DNA from: Penium margaritaceum
Lineage: Eukaryota > Streptophyta > Zygnematophyceae > Desmidiales > Peniaceae
NCBI GenBank assembly: GCA_023375785.1
Contig: SZWC01004974.1
Coordinates: forward strand, 28,520-77,717
Length of the DNA: 49,198 nt
Direction of reading: 5' to 3'
The notes under the pieces are model-generated. The model was not told where the DNA came from, ran no database searches, and was given only the letters and a program-made list of their open reading frames with translations. This document shows positions 1 through 10,437 of this stretch, piece after piece. Numbering within the stretch: the first letter of the stretch is position 1; every line of letters begins with the position of its first letter. A program made the position numbers and the translations under genes.

Positions 1-137
1 GGGTTTTTCCGCCCCCAGCCTCCCCCCAGACTTGCGAGTCCAAGTCGAGTCTGGAGGTCAGACTTGGACTTGCGAGTCTAGAACCCGACTCGGACTCGCG
101 AGTCTGACTTGCGAGTCCTGGCTTTTGGTGAACACCC
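1..137. repeat. Tract of GACTTGCGAGTC repeats
   Basis: Four copies of a 12-mer GACTYGCGAGTC lie at 29-40, 67-78, 93-104 and 106-117; the one at 93-104 (GACTCGCGAGTC) is a perfect palindrome. The tract adjoins a broken A-family linker and has no counterpart in the intact copy A2, so it is a separate insertion or the flank of an A0 deletion. No coding function is supported. Confidence 0.6.
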
Positions 138-448
138 TTACGTACTTTGGTGTTTGTTATCTCTGTTGTGTGCTGCGATGTTGCAAAACTAGTGCATCAT
201 CTTTGCTTTGCTCTTGCTCTTGTAGTGCTTGGTGCCCTGAAGTTAAGTTTTCCTCTTGTGAAGTGCCACTAGCATCCGACTTCATTTAAGAGGCCTTCGA
301 TGTCTCCCACTCTTTGTTAGAGCTCGCCATTGTGTCAGTTTGGCAGCTTCTCTTCCTGCCAGACCACTCCTCTCCATGGCTTGCCACAAAGATGCCACGT
401 GCCACTTCTCAAAAGCTTGATCTGTGGACTTGAGAAGCACCAACCACT
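138..448 (-). pseudogene. A0: integrase-RT linker remnant of an old family A copia element (left part)
   Basis: The minus strand matches, with many substitutions, the serine- and alanine-rich linker between integrase and RT in A2 (about 35750-36050), including the segment read as GEWLVLLESGD there. Several stops and frameshifts make it non-coding. It ends at base 448, where C1 is inserted; the next part of the same linker resumes at 13211 after the target duplication CCACT (444-448 and 13211-13215). Its own left end, near 137, is truncated. It is the oldest recognisable layer here and shows that the locus was a copia element before C1 arrived. Confidence 0.75.
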
Positions 449-919
449 TGTTGACCTGATATGCCCCTTGACCATAGCTGGAATTTGGACAAGCACAGAT
501 TGGACTAGGCATGCATTGCTCGCTTGGGGTAAGTCCCCTAAGTCTGGTCTAGATAGACAAGGCATGTGTTGCTCCTTTGGAACGAGTCCCCTTGGTCTAA
601 AAAGGATAGTATAGCAAGCAAATACTACCTACGACAACTCCTTGTGGCTTAGATGTTCTAGAGTTAGTCAGTGGAACAAGAGGTCATTTGGTCAAATCCC
701 AGCAAAGTGACTAATTTTCTTTGTGACCAAAAGGGGGACAATAAGGTTCTCAGAGACATCTTAGAACATTCCAACGTCCTTCCTGGTGGCTGGTGCCACT
801 TCTCGGTCACAAGGAGCGCCATGTAGGCAGGCGGGATAATGCAATAAATATTGCCATCAAAGTGGCTCATCCAAGGACCTACCGCGTACCTAGGCTAGAG
901 GCAGGCTGTAGGACAATAA
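449..919 (+). repeat. C1 5' LTR, first part
   Basis: Starts TGTTGACCTG and aligns base for base with the C LTRs at 12442, 15953 and 23350. It stops at 919, where A1 is inserted, and continues at 7199. The joined LTR is about 745 bp. Confidence 0.88.
645..699 (+). promoter_or_regulatory. tRNA-like module in a family C LTR (candidate A and B boxes)
   Basis: TGGCTTAGATG (645-655) fits the pol III A box. GGTCAAATCC (690-699) resembles a B box (GGTTCRANNCC) lacking one T. The gap is 34 nt. Other C copies keep parts of it, and between the boxes several can form a CCAGA/TCTGG-like stem. Weaker than the modules in families A and B; activity is unknown. Confidence 0.35.
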
Positions 920-1603
920 TGTCAACAAGCTTGAGGCAAAAAGACTAGAAAAAAGGGCCGACACAATAGCACCTGCTGTTCGCTCCTAGCATTTCAACTA
1001 GGAGAAGATATCACCCTCAAGATCACGGTTCCTTAGTGAGCAACTCCTAGTAAATCACTTGCTAGCAACTGTATCCGCTTCACACTTGGTAACTTTCGCG
1101 CGAGGTGCTAGTTAGAGACAATCTCCTTGGGCTTAGACCAACCAGTATCTTCTTTATACTGTTAGTTGGAAAGCTCTGTGAGGAGCATCTCAGGCCAGAT
1201 TGTGTAACTAGAATGAGGAATGATTCTGGTAAATACAGTCCTAGGCCTCGCCTCTGAGATGTGTAGGTAGTGGCACTTTTGGGATGGTCACTCCACACCA
1301 CCTCTCCAGCTTGCCAATGAGCGCATTCAATGACAGCCAAGTGGCACATCCTCCTCATGCATGGTAAAATGTCTGAGAAACTTCCCCTGTGCAGGAATGT
1401 CAAAAGCCTTCCTACGCACATCAATGCTTGATTGCAGATTATGATGTTTCTAAGTTCAACATGCTATCCATTACGCTATACTTTTGGTGTCTTGCTTGGA
1501 CTTGCACCACGAACAAGGTTTGGGTGACTTACTCCAAGGGAGCATGCATGCCCAACCTGCCCGCTAAGGTACAGCAGTGGCCAAGGGGCATAAAAGAACA
1601 ACA
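920..1603 (-). repeat. A1 3' LTR
   Basis: 684 bp, alignable along its length with 6508-7198, 33331-34018 and 38879-39566. In element orientation it starts TGTTGTTC and ends in TTGACA. Confidence 0.9.
1425..1478 (-). promoter_or_regulatory. tRNA-like module in the A1 3' LTR
   Basis: On the minus strand TAGCGTAATGG (A-box-like, 1478-1468) is followed about 33 nt on by AATCAAGC (B-box-like). Same position as in the other three A LTRs; this copy is more decayed. Confidence 0.4.
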
Positions 1604-1621
1604 ATCTCTCCCTTGCACCTC
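1604..1621 (-). other. A1 polypurine tract
   Basis: The minus strand reads GAGGTGCAAGGGAGAGAT directly before the 3' LTR start. It is the expected plus-strand primer and is nearly identical in A2 and C1. Confidence 0.8.
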
Positions 1622-1693
1622 TCACCACCTACCGTTTTCTTACATGAACCCCTAGATCTGCATTGTGTTTATGCACCTCAATTGTCTTCGTAT

Positions 1694-3282
1694 TTAGTCC
1701 TCATCTCTTGCATCCACCATGCCAATCCCTTGAGCATCTGCAACATGCAAGTCAATGTCAAGTGGCTTTCTCATGAATTCCGCCGGCATTTTCTTGGTCT
1801 TGACGTGCTCCAATTGCACAACACCCTTGGCGATAAGGTCACGTGAGTAGTGGTACCGAATGTTGATGTGCTTTGTACGCGGGCAGATCATGTCGTCCTC
1901 AGCCATAGTGATGGTACTCTGGTTGTCGATGCGGATGACCATTGCCTTCCCTTGTGGTGCCTTGATCTCATCAAGCAAACCGCAAAGCCACTATGTTTCC
2001 TTGAACACTTTAGAGAGTGTGATGTACTATGCCTCAGCAGTAGAAAGCGAGACGTGGTCTTGCTTCCTACTTGCCCACCAGACAGCTCCACCGTTGAGAA
2101 GGCAGACAAAGCCTGAGATGGAATTTCTGTCCTCTATCCGTCCTCCCCAGTCTGCGTTACCATAAGATGCCAGTTGTAGTGAGTCTGATCTCTGTAGACC
2201 TCTAAACTGAAGTCCCACATGCCGAGTCTTTTTGTGGTAGCAAAAAATCTTCTTCACTCCTTGCCGGTGTTCTGACACACGGTTGGCCACAAACCTGCTC
2301 ACATGGCCCACTGCATAAGCGATATCAGGTCGCGTCTCCACCATCGCATACATGAGGCTCAAAACAATAGAATGGTACGGTATGTTTTGCATCTCCCGCC
2401 GGTATGCGTTGTTTCTTGGTGACACAGAGAAGGACTGCTTGGAGTCAGAAGACATGGGAGTACCAACAGGTTTGCAATCCTCCATGTTGTAACGCTTGAA
2501 GACGTCCATGATGTACTTGGTCTGGTTGAGCTTGATGGTACCTGCTTTGCTATTGTGGTGGATGGCAATCCCAAGGTTGTACTCAAGAGGACCCATGTCT
2601 TTTATCTTGAACCTGTTGGCAAAAGTTTTCTTGAGGTCCGTAAGGGCCTCCTGCGAGGAAGAACACATGATTAGATTGTCAATGTACAAGGCCACGAGCA
2701 CCAAGCCACGTTTGTCCTCCCACACATAGATGCTGGGGTCATTCTTGCAATACGCAAAGGAGATTTCAGCCATGAAGCCGTCCATCTCCCTGTTTAGATC
2801 CATGGGGCCTGTTTCAGCGCGTACAACGCCTTCACCAGCTTGCACACCTTACCCTTAGGTACTTTGACACCTTCCGGCATCTCCATGAACACCTTCTTGT
2901 CAAGCTTCCCGTAAAGGAAAGTTTTCTTCACATCCAATTAGTAGTTCTCAAGGTCTTTGGCAGCAGCCACGACAAGCAGGGACCTAATGGAAGCAAATAT
3001 GACAACCACAGCGAAGGTCTCATTGTACTTTGACCCCGCACGTTGTGAGAATCCGTTTTCCATAACCCTTGCATTGTACTTGTTGATGCTTCCATCTTGC
3101 TTCCGCTCTAGCCTGAGCACCCGCGTTGAGTCCACCACGTAAGTGTTAGCGGGTCTGTCCACCAGCACCCATGTGCGATTTTCTTTGATGGAAGGGAGCT
3201 CGCTGTCCACCGCCTCCTTCCACTTAGCCGCATTGGCCCTTGCTAGCGCCTCAGCTTCAATGAGCGGCTCTCCCTGAGCCAA
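1694..3282 (-). pseudogene. pol: A1 reverse transcriptase and RNase H
   Basis: Frames at 2938-3282, 2027-2845 and 1694-1978 read in order as RT N-terminus (VDSELPSIKENRTWVLVDRP, then a TFAVVVIFASIRSLL-like motif), RT palm and C-terminus, and RNase H (WWASRKQDHVSLSTAEA; then DNQSTI and KHINIRYHY). These are the standard copia motifs. The frames are joined only by frameshifts or stops. The catalytic YVDD box reads YIDN, which removes a metal-binding aspartate. With integrase this would have formed the element's replication complex; as it stands it is a relic. Confidence 0.88.
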
Positions 3283-4590
3283 ACATGACTAGCTTAGTCC
3301 AGTCCCGCTTCTGGTATCAGCATCATACTTTGGAGTTCGTTATCTCTACCGTTTTCTATGACGCTACATTGCTGGTGCCTCATCTTTGCTTTGTTGTTGC
3401 CCCTCTGCTACTGGCTGCCTTGAAGCTGATTTTCTTCTTGTGAAGAGCCACCGGCCTTCGAGCTGGTCTGAGAGGCATCCGACGTCCCGGAAACTGTGTC
3501 GGAGCTCGCCGCTGCGCTAGCTTGCGCAGCCGTTCTCCCTGCCACTCTACTATTCCCCACCGCCTGCCACATAGGCACAACTTGCCACTTTTTGGGAGCA
3601 TGGTCTCCTGACTCTAGGAGCACCAACCACTCTCCCTGTTCTGGAGCTTGTGTGGGATGAAGCATCTCTTCCTTGCCTGGTTTCCTCTAGTCAAAGGTTA
3701 CATCCCGGCTGGTGATGAGTCTTATTCCTGCCACGTCCCACAAGCGGTAGGTCTTGTGGGCCGTCTCATAGCCCACCATCATGCACTTTCGCTCTCTTGC
3801 ATCCAGCTTGCCGGCACCTTTACATGCCTGGACCTTTGCCCATGCGGTGCGGCCAAAGACTTTCAAGTGTGATGCGACCGACAAGAAGCATGGTCAGTGG
3901 ACCATGCTTCTTGTGGCATCATCTGTTGTTTGCCCTTTTCCTTTCTACGCCTCCCCAAAGAAGCTGCAGGAGTCAAGTTGAGGAGATAGCATGCCGTTCT
4001 TGCCGCTTCCGCCCACAACCGTGGTGGAAGTTTTGCATCAAAGAGCATGTTACACACCATGTCGAGGATGGTTTCATTCATCTGTTTGGCCACACCATTG
4101 CTTTGCAGCGTGTAGGGCATTGTGGGCTGATGGTTGATTCCATCTTTCCGCAATCAGCCCTTGCATGCCTCATACTCTTTGCCATTGTCACTTCTCATTA
4201 CTTTGACTTTCTTTCCAGTCTGCCGCTCCACCATGGAAAAAAACTCTTGCAAATTCTCTCTAACATCTCCCTTGGTTTTGAGGAAGTAGTCCTACACCTT
4301 GCGGCTGTTGTCGTCAATGAAGGTCACAAAAATCTTGCTACCACTGTTTGACGCCATGCAAAAGGGTTCGCACACATCGGTGTGAATCAGGTCAAGGGCT
4401 GCTTCTGCGCAGCGACCGTTACACTCAAAGCACGTTTGCTTGGTCTTGCCTTGGAGGCAAGGTTCACACAGGCTACCACACCCAGCCACGTCCTTCTTGC
4501 ACCCATCCATGCCACGGACAAGGTGTTATTGCTGAATGATCTTGAGCATGCTCTATGCAATGTGCCCAAAATGTCTATGCCAGATCTCAT
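3283..4590 (-). pseudogene. pol: A1 integrase and integrase-RT linker
   Basis: The N-terminal zinc domain is seen as WHRHFGH (about 4575) and GCGSLCEPCLQGKTKQTC. The core follows with LDLIHTDVCEPF (first Asp), FVTFIDDNSRKV and, after a frameshift, TPYTLQSNGVAKQMNET, where the catalytic Glu of NGVAE is Lys. The tail HLKVFGRTAWAKVQ and CMMVGYETAHKTYRLWD is typical copia integrase C-terminus. The last part (about 3380-3665) is the serine-rich linker. The frame is broken in at least four places, and the lost Glu would abolish strand transfer. Confidence 0.85.
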
Positions 4591-5214
4591 CATCTTTGTC
4601 CTTTGCGGTAGAGGATGCCTTCCCAGTTTCCGATGGTGTGTTCTCCTGCGTTGGTGCCAAGACCACTACCTCCGCAGCACCTGCATGACCATCTTCTTTT
4701 GAGGTTTGTGTTGTGGTTATCTGCAAAACGTAGAGCCGGTCAACCCATGGGAATTGTGCCACGAGATCTTTGATGGTATACAAGACCTTGATGTCCTCGT
4801 TCTCGGCAATGAATGCCTTTTTTTGCATGAATACCACCGTCACGTCATTGTCCGTTGTTTTTGATACAAACAAGAGGTTTGGTGCAAAAGAGGGCATGTA
4901 GACTACGTCACGCAGCGGCAGATCCTTCTCTGCACCATTAAGGTCGATGCTCACCATCTTGTCTCCAACACTGTTTGCGTTCATAATGCTGCCGTTTGCA
5001 CATCTGAACTGCCGATCTGTAGGAGCGATGGAGATGAATCCAGCCTTGTCGTTGCTAGAGTAGTGATCAGTGCCGAAGTTGAGCCCAAGGGCTCCTTGCC
5101 TGAGCAGCGCTGCACCCTTTGCTGGAGGCGTGCTTTGCGCCATCATGTTGGTGGCTTCTTTGTCACCTTTTTTCTTGCCTTTGTTCCCAGTACTTCCACC
5201 GTCTTCATTCTTTG
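4591..5214 (-). pseudogene. pol: A1 protease region
   Basis: One open minus-strand frame (4553-5230) spans the end of gag, the protease and the start of pre-integrase. It contains LNFGTDHYSS where copia proteases have LDSG(A/T)xxH, then GFISIAPT, VVYMPSFAPNLLFVSKTTD (the LLSVSK motif) and VDRLYVLQ. The catalytic Asp is Asn and the Ser is Phe. The frame is nevertheless open for 225 codons, one of the better kept pieces of A1. The same Asp-to-Asn change is present in A2 and C1. Confidence 0.8.
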
Positions 5215-6121
5215 GCGACCTGCACTCCATTGCCTAGTGACCAGGTTTGCCGTACTTGTGGCAGTTGCCCTGTCCCTTCGGAGCCTTGCTGCCATTGTTG
5301 CCTCTGCCGCCACCACTTCCGCTTCTGCCTTTCTAACCACAGGATGACCCTTTTCTCCCGCGGCCAACGTAGTGTGTGGCATAGGCTGAGAAGTTAGCCT
5401 CACTTTCGCCATGGCGCATGGCCTCATTTTGCATGTACTCGTACACTCTTGTGTACGTCAGGTCATCCTCCTTCCAACCGCCCATGACGGTGATCATTGG
5501 GCTCCAGCTCTCCGGAAGCGCCATGAGGAGGATCATGGCTTGCATGTTTTTGTCAAGGTCCTAGTTCATCTGGTGAGCCTCGCGAAGGATTTCTTCAAAG
5601 TCTTGTAGGAGATCGGGGATTGACTCCCCCTCATTCACCTGCATGCTGATCAGCCATTGTAGGATGAATAATCTATTTGCGAGGGAAGTGGAATGGTGCA
5701 CATAATTGAGCTTGTCATAAGCATCCAAAGTCAGTGTGAACCCCGCAATGACAGGATCATTCTTCTTGGCTATAGCGTTGGTGAGGAGTGACATGAAAAC
5801 ATCATTTTGTTCAGTCCATGTCTCGTGCTTTGATGAGTCCTCCGCGCGAATGTGCTCCTCTCCTTACAAAAGCTTGATGAATCTTCATACTTTCATTCCC
5901 AGTACAAAGTTCCATCTCGAAAGCGGGAAGTTGTTCCCCTTGAAGAGAGGGATTCCTTCCAAAGATCTCAGACCTTGCAGCAGTGCGGTAGTAATCACGA
6001 TTTCTCCTGTGGTCTACCCTGTGGTAGTCATCGTTGAGTTTGAGGATTCCCTTGCGGCAACCTCTGTTGTGTTTGAGGACTGCCTTGCGGCAGCCCCCAC
6101 TAGTCCTGATGGGCCAACCAT
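5215..6121 (-). pseudogene. gag: A1 gag
   Basis: Minus-strand frames at 5561-5794 and 5333-5545 match A2 gag: RLFILQWLISMQVNEGESIP, then MILLMALPESWSPMITVMGG and a WKEDDLTY segment (UBN2/Retrotran_gag-like). The zinc knuckle near 5215-5262 reads CHKYGKPGH, with the second Cys replaced by Tyr. The start is placed at 6121-6119 (ATG of MVGPSG) by comparison with A2; upstream in-frame residues lack conservation. The N-terminus is frameshifted near 5900-6000. Confidence 0.78.
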
Positions 6122-6488
6122 TTTTTCTTCCCTTCTCTGAGCCTTAGCTATGTTGAGGTCAATGTAGGCTGATGTACACTGATGTCTGCTACCAGGTTTA
6201 AGATGCAGGTTCATTGCTTACCCCTCCACCATATGTGTACCTGCAGACAAAGAAGACCATACACGATAGCACACCTAGGGTCTTGCCTCCAAGGGTAGAG
6301 CTTGTCCTGGTTGGGAGCCAAGGGTCGTACCTCAAAGGGCAGAGCTTGTCCTTGGTCCCTATGTGCTGAGTACAAGTCTAGCCGTTGGAGCTGATGAAGC
6401 AATGAATCTGATGGAGCTGATGGAGCTGACATGCAAACCTAGAGAGAGCGTACCAAAAACTGCGCACAACATGCCTTGCAGCTAGTCA
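6122..6488 (-). other. A1 5' leader
   Basis: Untranslated region between primer site and gag. It holds a short GGAGCTGAT-type minisatellite (about 6388-6430) and the 44-nt tandem repeat listed separately. No ORF is conserved with A2 here. Confidence 0.7.
6277..6364 (-). repeat. Two-copy 44-nt leader repeat (A1)
   Basis: Units 6277-6320 and 6321-6364 both begin AGGGTC and contain a CAAGGG...AGAGCTTGTCC core. The same two-unit array lies at the same place in the A2, C1, C3 and C4 leaders. Confidence 0.85.
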
Positions 6489-6507
6489 GTGTGGGCCCAT
6501 AACCCTT
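6489..6507 (-). other. A1 primer-binding site (half-tRNA-iMet type)
   Basis: The plus strand reads GTGTGGGCCCATAACCCTT next to the LTR end. TGGGCCCATAACCC is the anticodon arm of eukaryotic initiator tRNA-Met, so the element RNA pairs with a tRNA cut in the anticodon loop, as in Drosophila copia, Ty5 and Osser. Confidence 0.85.
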
Positions 6508-6737
6508 TGTCAACCAGCCAGAGGCAAGAATAATAGAAAACAGGGCTGATGCAAGAGTAGTTGCCGTTCGCTCCTAGTATTTCAATTAGGAGAAGATATC
6601 ACCCTTAGGATCATGGTTCCATACTCAGGAACTCTTAGGCAATCTCTTGCTAGCAACTGTGTCCACTTAACACTTGGTCACTTTCGCGCGAGGTGCTTGT
6701 CAGAGACTAACTCCTGGGGCCTAGACCACCCAATGTC

Positions 6738-6747
6738 TTCTTTATAC
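6738..6747 (-). promoter_or_regulatory. Possible TATA box in the A LTR
   Basis: The minus strand reads GTATAAAGAA; the sequence is kept in A2's 3' LTR (33561-33570) and reads GTACAAAG in A2's 5' LTR. A plausible LTR promoter; no start site can be seen. Confidence 0.35.
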
Positions 6748-7018
6748 TGTTCCTTAGTTAGAAAACTCTGTGAGGAGCATCTATGGACAGATTGTGTAAA
6801 TTGGATGAGAAATGAGCCTGGTACATGTAGTTCTAGGACTAGCTTCTGAGATGTGTGGGTACTGGCACTTTTGGGGTGGCCACTCTACACCACCTCACCA
6901 GCTCGTCAATTGGCGTATTCACTAACTGCCAAGTGGCACATCCTCCTTAGGCATGGAGAAATGTCTCTAAAACTTCCCCTGTGCAAGAAGGGGAATAAAA
7001 CCTTCCTATGCACATCAA

Positions 7019-7072
7019 GGCTTGATCACAGATTCTGATGTTTCTATGTCCAACATGCTATCCATTGTGCTA
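7019..7072 (-). promoter_or_regulatory. tRNA-like module in the A1 5' LTR
   Basis: The minus strand reads TAGCACAATGG followed by ATAGC (A box and D arm), then GATCAAGCC (B-box-like) 33 nt on. GCAATGGATAGC-type D arms are typical of tRNA-Arg. Confidence 0.5.
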
Positions 7073-7198
7073 TACCTCTGGTGTCTTGCTTGGAGTAGCA
7101 CCACGAACAAGGTTTGGGAGACTTACTCCAATGGAGCAGCGCATGCCCAACCTGTCCGCTAAGGTATAGCTGTGGCCAAGGGGCATAAAAGAAAAACA

Positions 7199-7472
7199 TA
7201 TAAGTACGTGTAAGTTACATGTTATTGATTACAGTTCTTACCTTTGAGACTCGTCATAGAGTTGTCCACCACAGGCAGATACTAAAGAAGCATTGGTTGG
7301 TCTACGCCCTAGAAGCTAGCTCCTCACGCAAAAGTGACTAGATTTTAAGTATACAGTGCAAGGAAGTGATTCCTATGAACTGCTCAGTGTGGAACCGTGA
7401 GTTTTAGGAGGAGACGGCAAGTGCTATTGTGTTAGCCTTGTTTTCCTGTCGGTTCCCTCAGACCGGTTGACA
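7199..7472 (+). repeat. C1 5' LTR, second part
   Basis: Resumes after A1 with the duplicated TATAA and matches 12915-13210; ends ...ACCGGTTGACA at 7472. Confidence 0.88.
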
Positions 7473-7490
7473 AAGGGATGTGGACCCATA
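7473..7490 (+). other. C1 primer-binding site (half-tRNA-iMet, decayed)
   Basis: AAGGGATGTGGACCCATA directly follows the LTR CA. It is a mutated form of the AAGGGTTATGGGCCCACA seen in C4. Confidence 0.7.
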
Positions 7491-7856
7491 GTTACTAGTT
7501 GAAAAGTACGCTTCTGCGCGCTCTCTCGCCCTCTCTATCTTGAAGCATGCATCAGCTCCATTAGCTCCATTGGCTCAATCTACTCCATAAGCTCCATGGG
7601 TGCTGGCATTTAGCAAACAAAGGCCAAAGATAAGCTCTGTCCTTGGAAGTACAACCTTTGGACTGTAACCAGGATAAGTTGTGCCCTTGAGGCACGACCC
7701 TGGGTTTGCTAGAGTGCGTTCTTTTTTGTTTTTAGGTAGTTAACAGGTAGTGGGTAAGAAGTAAATCTGCACGTTACAAATTGGTAGCACACAAGAGCCT
7801 ACATCAGCCTATATTTGCCTTAATGAAGTAGAAAAGCAAAGAAGTAGAGAAGCAGT
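7491..7856 (+). other. C1 5' leader with repeats
   Basis: Contains several AGCTCCATN units (about 7550-7605) and a decayed two-unit version of the 44-nt leader repeat (about 7640-7715, AAGCTCTGTCCTTGGAAG and later GTTGTGCCCTTGAGG). Same order as in families A and C elsewhere. Confidence 0.65.
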
Positions 7857-8703
7857 ATGATGACACCCACTACGCTCACTCTTCCGTAGGTCAACGGTGG
7901 GATGTCAAAGTTCACAAGGATAAGTTTCCCTTGTTGAAATGGCAATTTGAGATTGTCAGTAGGTTGCGTGACTACTTGAAGATGTTCATTGTAGAAGAGA
8001 TTGAATCTCAAAAATCAGATGCTGGATATGAAGCGTGGTGTGTCAAAATTGACATGGGGCTTGCGATTCTTGTGACATCAGTGCATGGGTCACATCATGT
8101 GTACCTCCAAGGTATCACAAATGCATCAAAAGCTTATGAGAAGCTTGCATGTCTACACCAATCAACGGCTCTTGTAACTCACATATTTATCCTTGAAAAG
8201 TTGAATTCGATCAGGATGAGCGAGGAAGAGTCGACTCCAGAATTCCTATTACAGTGTGAAGGACTAGTATACCAAATGACCCAAATGAACTGGGAAATCA
8301 ATACCAATATGCAGGGCATGATCCTCCCCATGGAGCTCCCTGAAAGCAATGATCCTCTGATTACCGTCTTTTGCGGTTGGAAGAAGGAGGATTTGACGTA
8401 TGAGGTAGTGTGTGAGTATGTGCATAACAAGGCCATGTGTCACAGCGACGGTTAGGCTAACAGTTCAGCCAATGGTGCATAGTACAGTGGGCATGGCAAC
8501 AACTCCTCTTCAGATCAGAGCACAACGGAAGCAATGATTGTCGAGGAAGAGGCAAAGGTGGCGGTGGAAAGGGTTCAAAGAGCCCTTGAATGTGCCCTTA
8601 ATGTGGCAAGCCTGGGCATTTGGAACGGGAGTGCAGGGCTCCGAAGAAGGAAGACAAAAATCACGTGGGTAATAACAAGGATAAAGGAAAGGATTAGACA
8701 GAA
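7857..8703 (+). pseudogene. gag: C1 gag
   Basis: The ATG at 7857 or 7860 starts MTPTTLTL, as in C4 (MTTPTTLI); a TAG and a frameshift follow within 25 codons. The 7931-8455 frame carries LKWQFEIVSRLRDYLKMFIV, a YEKLACLHQSTALVTHIFIL segment and MELPESNDPLITVFCGWKKE, the copia capsid pattern. A zinc knuckle at about 8593-8632 reads CP-stop-CGKPGHLEREC, so its second position is lost to TAA. Gag would package the element RNA into virus-like particles; this copy is dead. Confidence 0.82.
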
Positions 8704-9206
8704 TTGACAAGCACAATGGCTAAGAGCATGCCGAGAACAAAAGGAGAAGTACTACTCAAGCGTGGAGCCTGCGGGCTCAACTGTGGCATGAACCACCACT
8801 CTTCAAGGGAGAAGGATGGATTCATATCGATTGGGAACACTGAACGTTGCTTTTGGCGTGCCAATAGCATCCTTGTCCATGCCTAAGGCAAAGAAGACAT
8901 GTTGGTGAGCATCAATGTGAATATTGCTGAAAGAGACTTGAAGCTAGAGAACGTCATCTACATGCCCTCTTTTGCGGCAAATCTCTTGTCAATGTCCAAA
9001 ATCACAGACTACGACATGTCAGTCATCTTCACGGAGGATGTTGGGATTTTCAACAACAAGGACATCAAGATCTCCTATGCCGAGGAAAGTCTTGTCGTAC
9101 AGGTCCCAATAGTTGATGGGCTCTACATGTTGCAGACCAAGCCCCTTAAGAGTACCAATGAGAGTGTTACCATGGCGGACAACTCCACAAAAGACATAGA
9201 CGCTCA
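8704..9206 (+). pseudogene. pol: C1 protease
   Basis: Frames 8704-8886 and 8899-9252 read GACGLNCGMNHHSSREKDGFI and then ENVIYMPSFAANLLSMSKIT and VDGLYMLQ. These are the active-site region and the LLS(V/M)SK motif of a copia aspartic protease. LDSG is replaced by LNCG, so the nucleophilic Asp is missing. One TAA (8884-8886) splits the domain. Confidence 0.8.
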
Positions 9207-10437
9207 ATTGTGGCACGGGTGGTCTAGCCATGTGGCTAATAGGACACTATAAGCCATGCCCCACCAAGAAGTAGTTTATTGAATGGAGGGATGCAAGGCG
9301 AAGGTTAAGGGAAAGTGTAAGGAGTTGTGTAAGCCATGCCTCAAAGACAAGGTAAAGAAAAGCCATATGAGTGTAATGGGGAACGTGCGAGAGCAATGTT
9401 GGACTCCATTAGATCTAATGTGTGCGGACCATTCCGCACCCCTTGAAATAGCAGCAGCAAGTATTTCTTGACCTTCATTCATGACCACAATCGTAAGATG
9501 GGGAGCCACTTTCTCAAGAGAAAGGGAGACGTCAAGGAGAAGTTACAAGAGTTTATCACCATAGTAGAGTGGCAGACAAGCAAGAAGGTCAAAGGACAAC
9601 GCACGGACATCGGTAGCAAATACGAGGTGTACAAAGGCTGCTTTAGCTAACACTGAGTCAACCACGAGACCACCATGTCTTACAATCCGCACAGCAATGA
9701 TGTTGCTAAGCAGATGAATCAGACTATCCTTGCCATGACACGAAGCATGATATCTTATGCCAAACTCCCACTTTGCTCTTGGTTGAAGTTGCAAGAACGG
9801 CTTGCTACCTTGTGAATCCTACTCTGGTAGTTGTGCTTGGAAGGCACGGCAAAAAGCGGTAAGAAAAGCAGCTGAGGACGCCATAGAAGGCTTGATCAGG
9901 GTAGAGGTCCAAGCAAGAGAAGGAAGCGATAAGTTGGATGCCTATGCTTGCAAGTGTGTTATGGTCGGATATGACACTACACACAAGGCGTACAGGTTGT
10001 GGGACCGAGTGGCTTAAAAGCCCATCAAGAGCCAAGACGTCGTGTTCGATGGAAGGATGTTCAGGGAGAGTTACTAGATCCTCTCCATGCTCCCAAATCA
10101 AGAGAGTGGATTGTGTTGCTTAACTCAAGTGATCAGGCACCTAAGAACTGGCACATGGTGCCAGCATAGGAGAATGATGGTGTTGCAGGGAGAGTGGCTG
10201 TGTAGGTTGACGCAACGACGGACTCTGACATTGAGTCTGAGTCCTACGAGGCTTCTAATTCCAAATCCAAGGCCTATTGCCCTTCCTAAAACAACATATC
10301 ACAGGTAGCGCAGGAATAACAGAAAAAACTAAGCCTTGAAGCACCAACAACAACACTCCGACGTAATGCATGCCGGAGGAAATCTTCCCTCAAGCACAAT
10401 GCTTAGAGTGTGGAATGGACTGGACTCAACAGGTCAT
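9207..10437 (+). pseudogene. pol: C1 integrase and linker
   Basis: LWHGWSSHVA keeps the two His of the zinc domain; the Cys pair follows a frameshift in CKELCKPCLKDKVKK (9283-9471). The core shows PLDLMCADHSAP, FIHDHNRK, RTDIGSKYEVYKG and NDVAKQMNQT, so the catalytic Glu is Lys. The C-terminus reads CVMVGYDTTHKAYRLWD (to 10017). From 10018 to 10437 a decayed linker has no usable frame. Several stops rule out a product. Confidence 0.8.

Larger units (their letters stand above)
920..7198 (-). mobile_element. A1: full-length family A copia retrotransposon, defective
   Basis: Both LTRs (920-1603 and 6508-7198) are present in the same orientation, with TG...CA ends on the plus strand (TGTCAAC...AACA). 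Between them, on the minus strand, lie gag, protease, integrase, linker, RT and RNase H, a polypurine tract and a half-tRNA primer site. The target duplication is AATAA (915-919) against TATAA (7199-7203), one base changed. The target is the 5' LTR of C1, at the point where other C LTRs read ATTATAAG. Frameshifts and stops break every domain, and the RT centre reads YIDN instead of YVDD. Confidence 0.92.
6508..7198 (-). repeat. A1 5' LTR
   Basis: 691 bp, from TGTCAACC (6508) to ...AACA (7198) on the plus strand. It differs visibly from the 3' LTR at many sites and by small indels, so the insertion is not recent. Confidence 0.92.

Noticed and set aside
3797-4351. 184-codon plus-strand ORF
   Set aside because: It overlaps the A1 integrase on the opposite strand, has no conserved counterpart in A2 and no recognisable domain.
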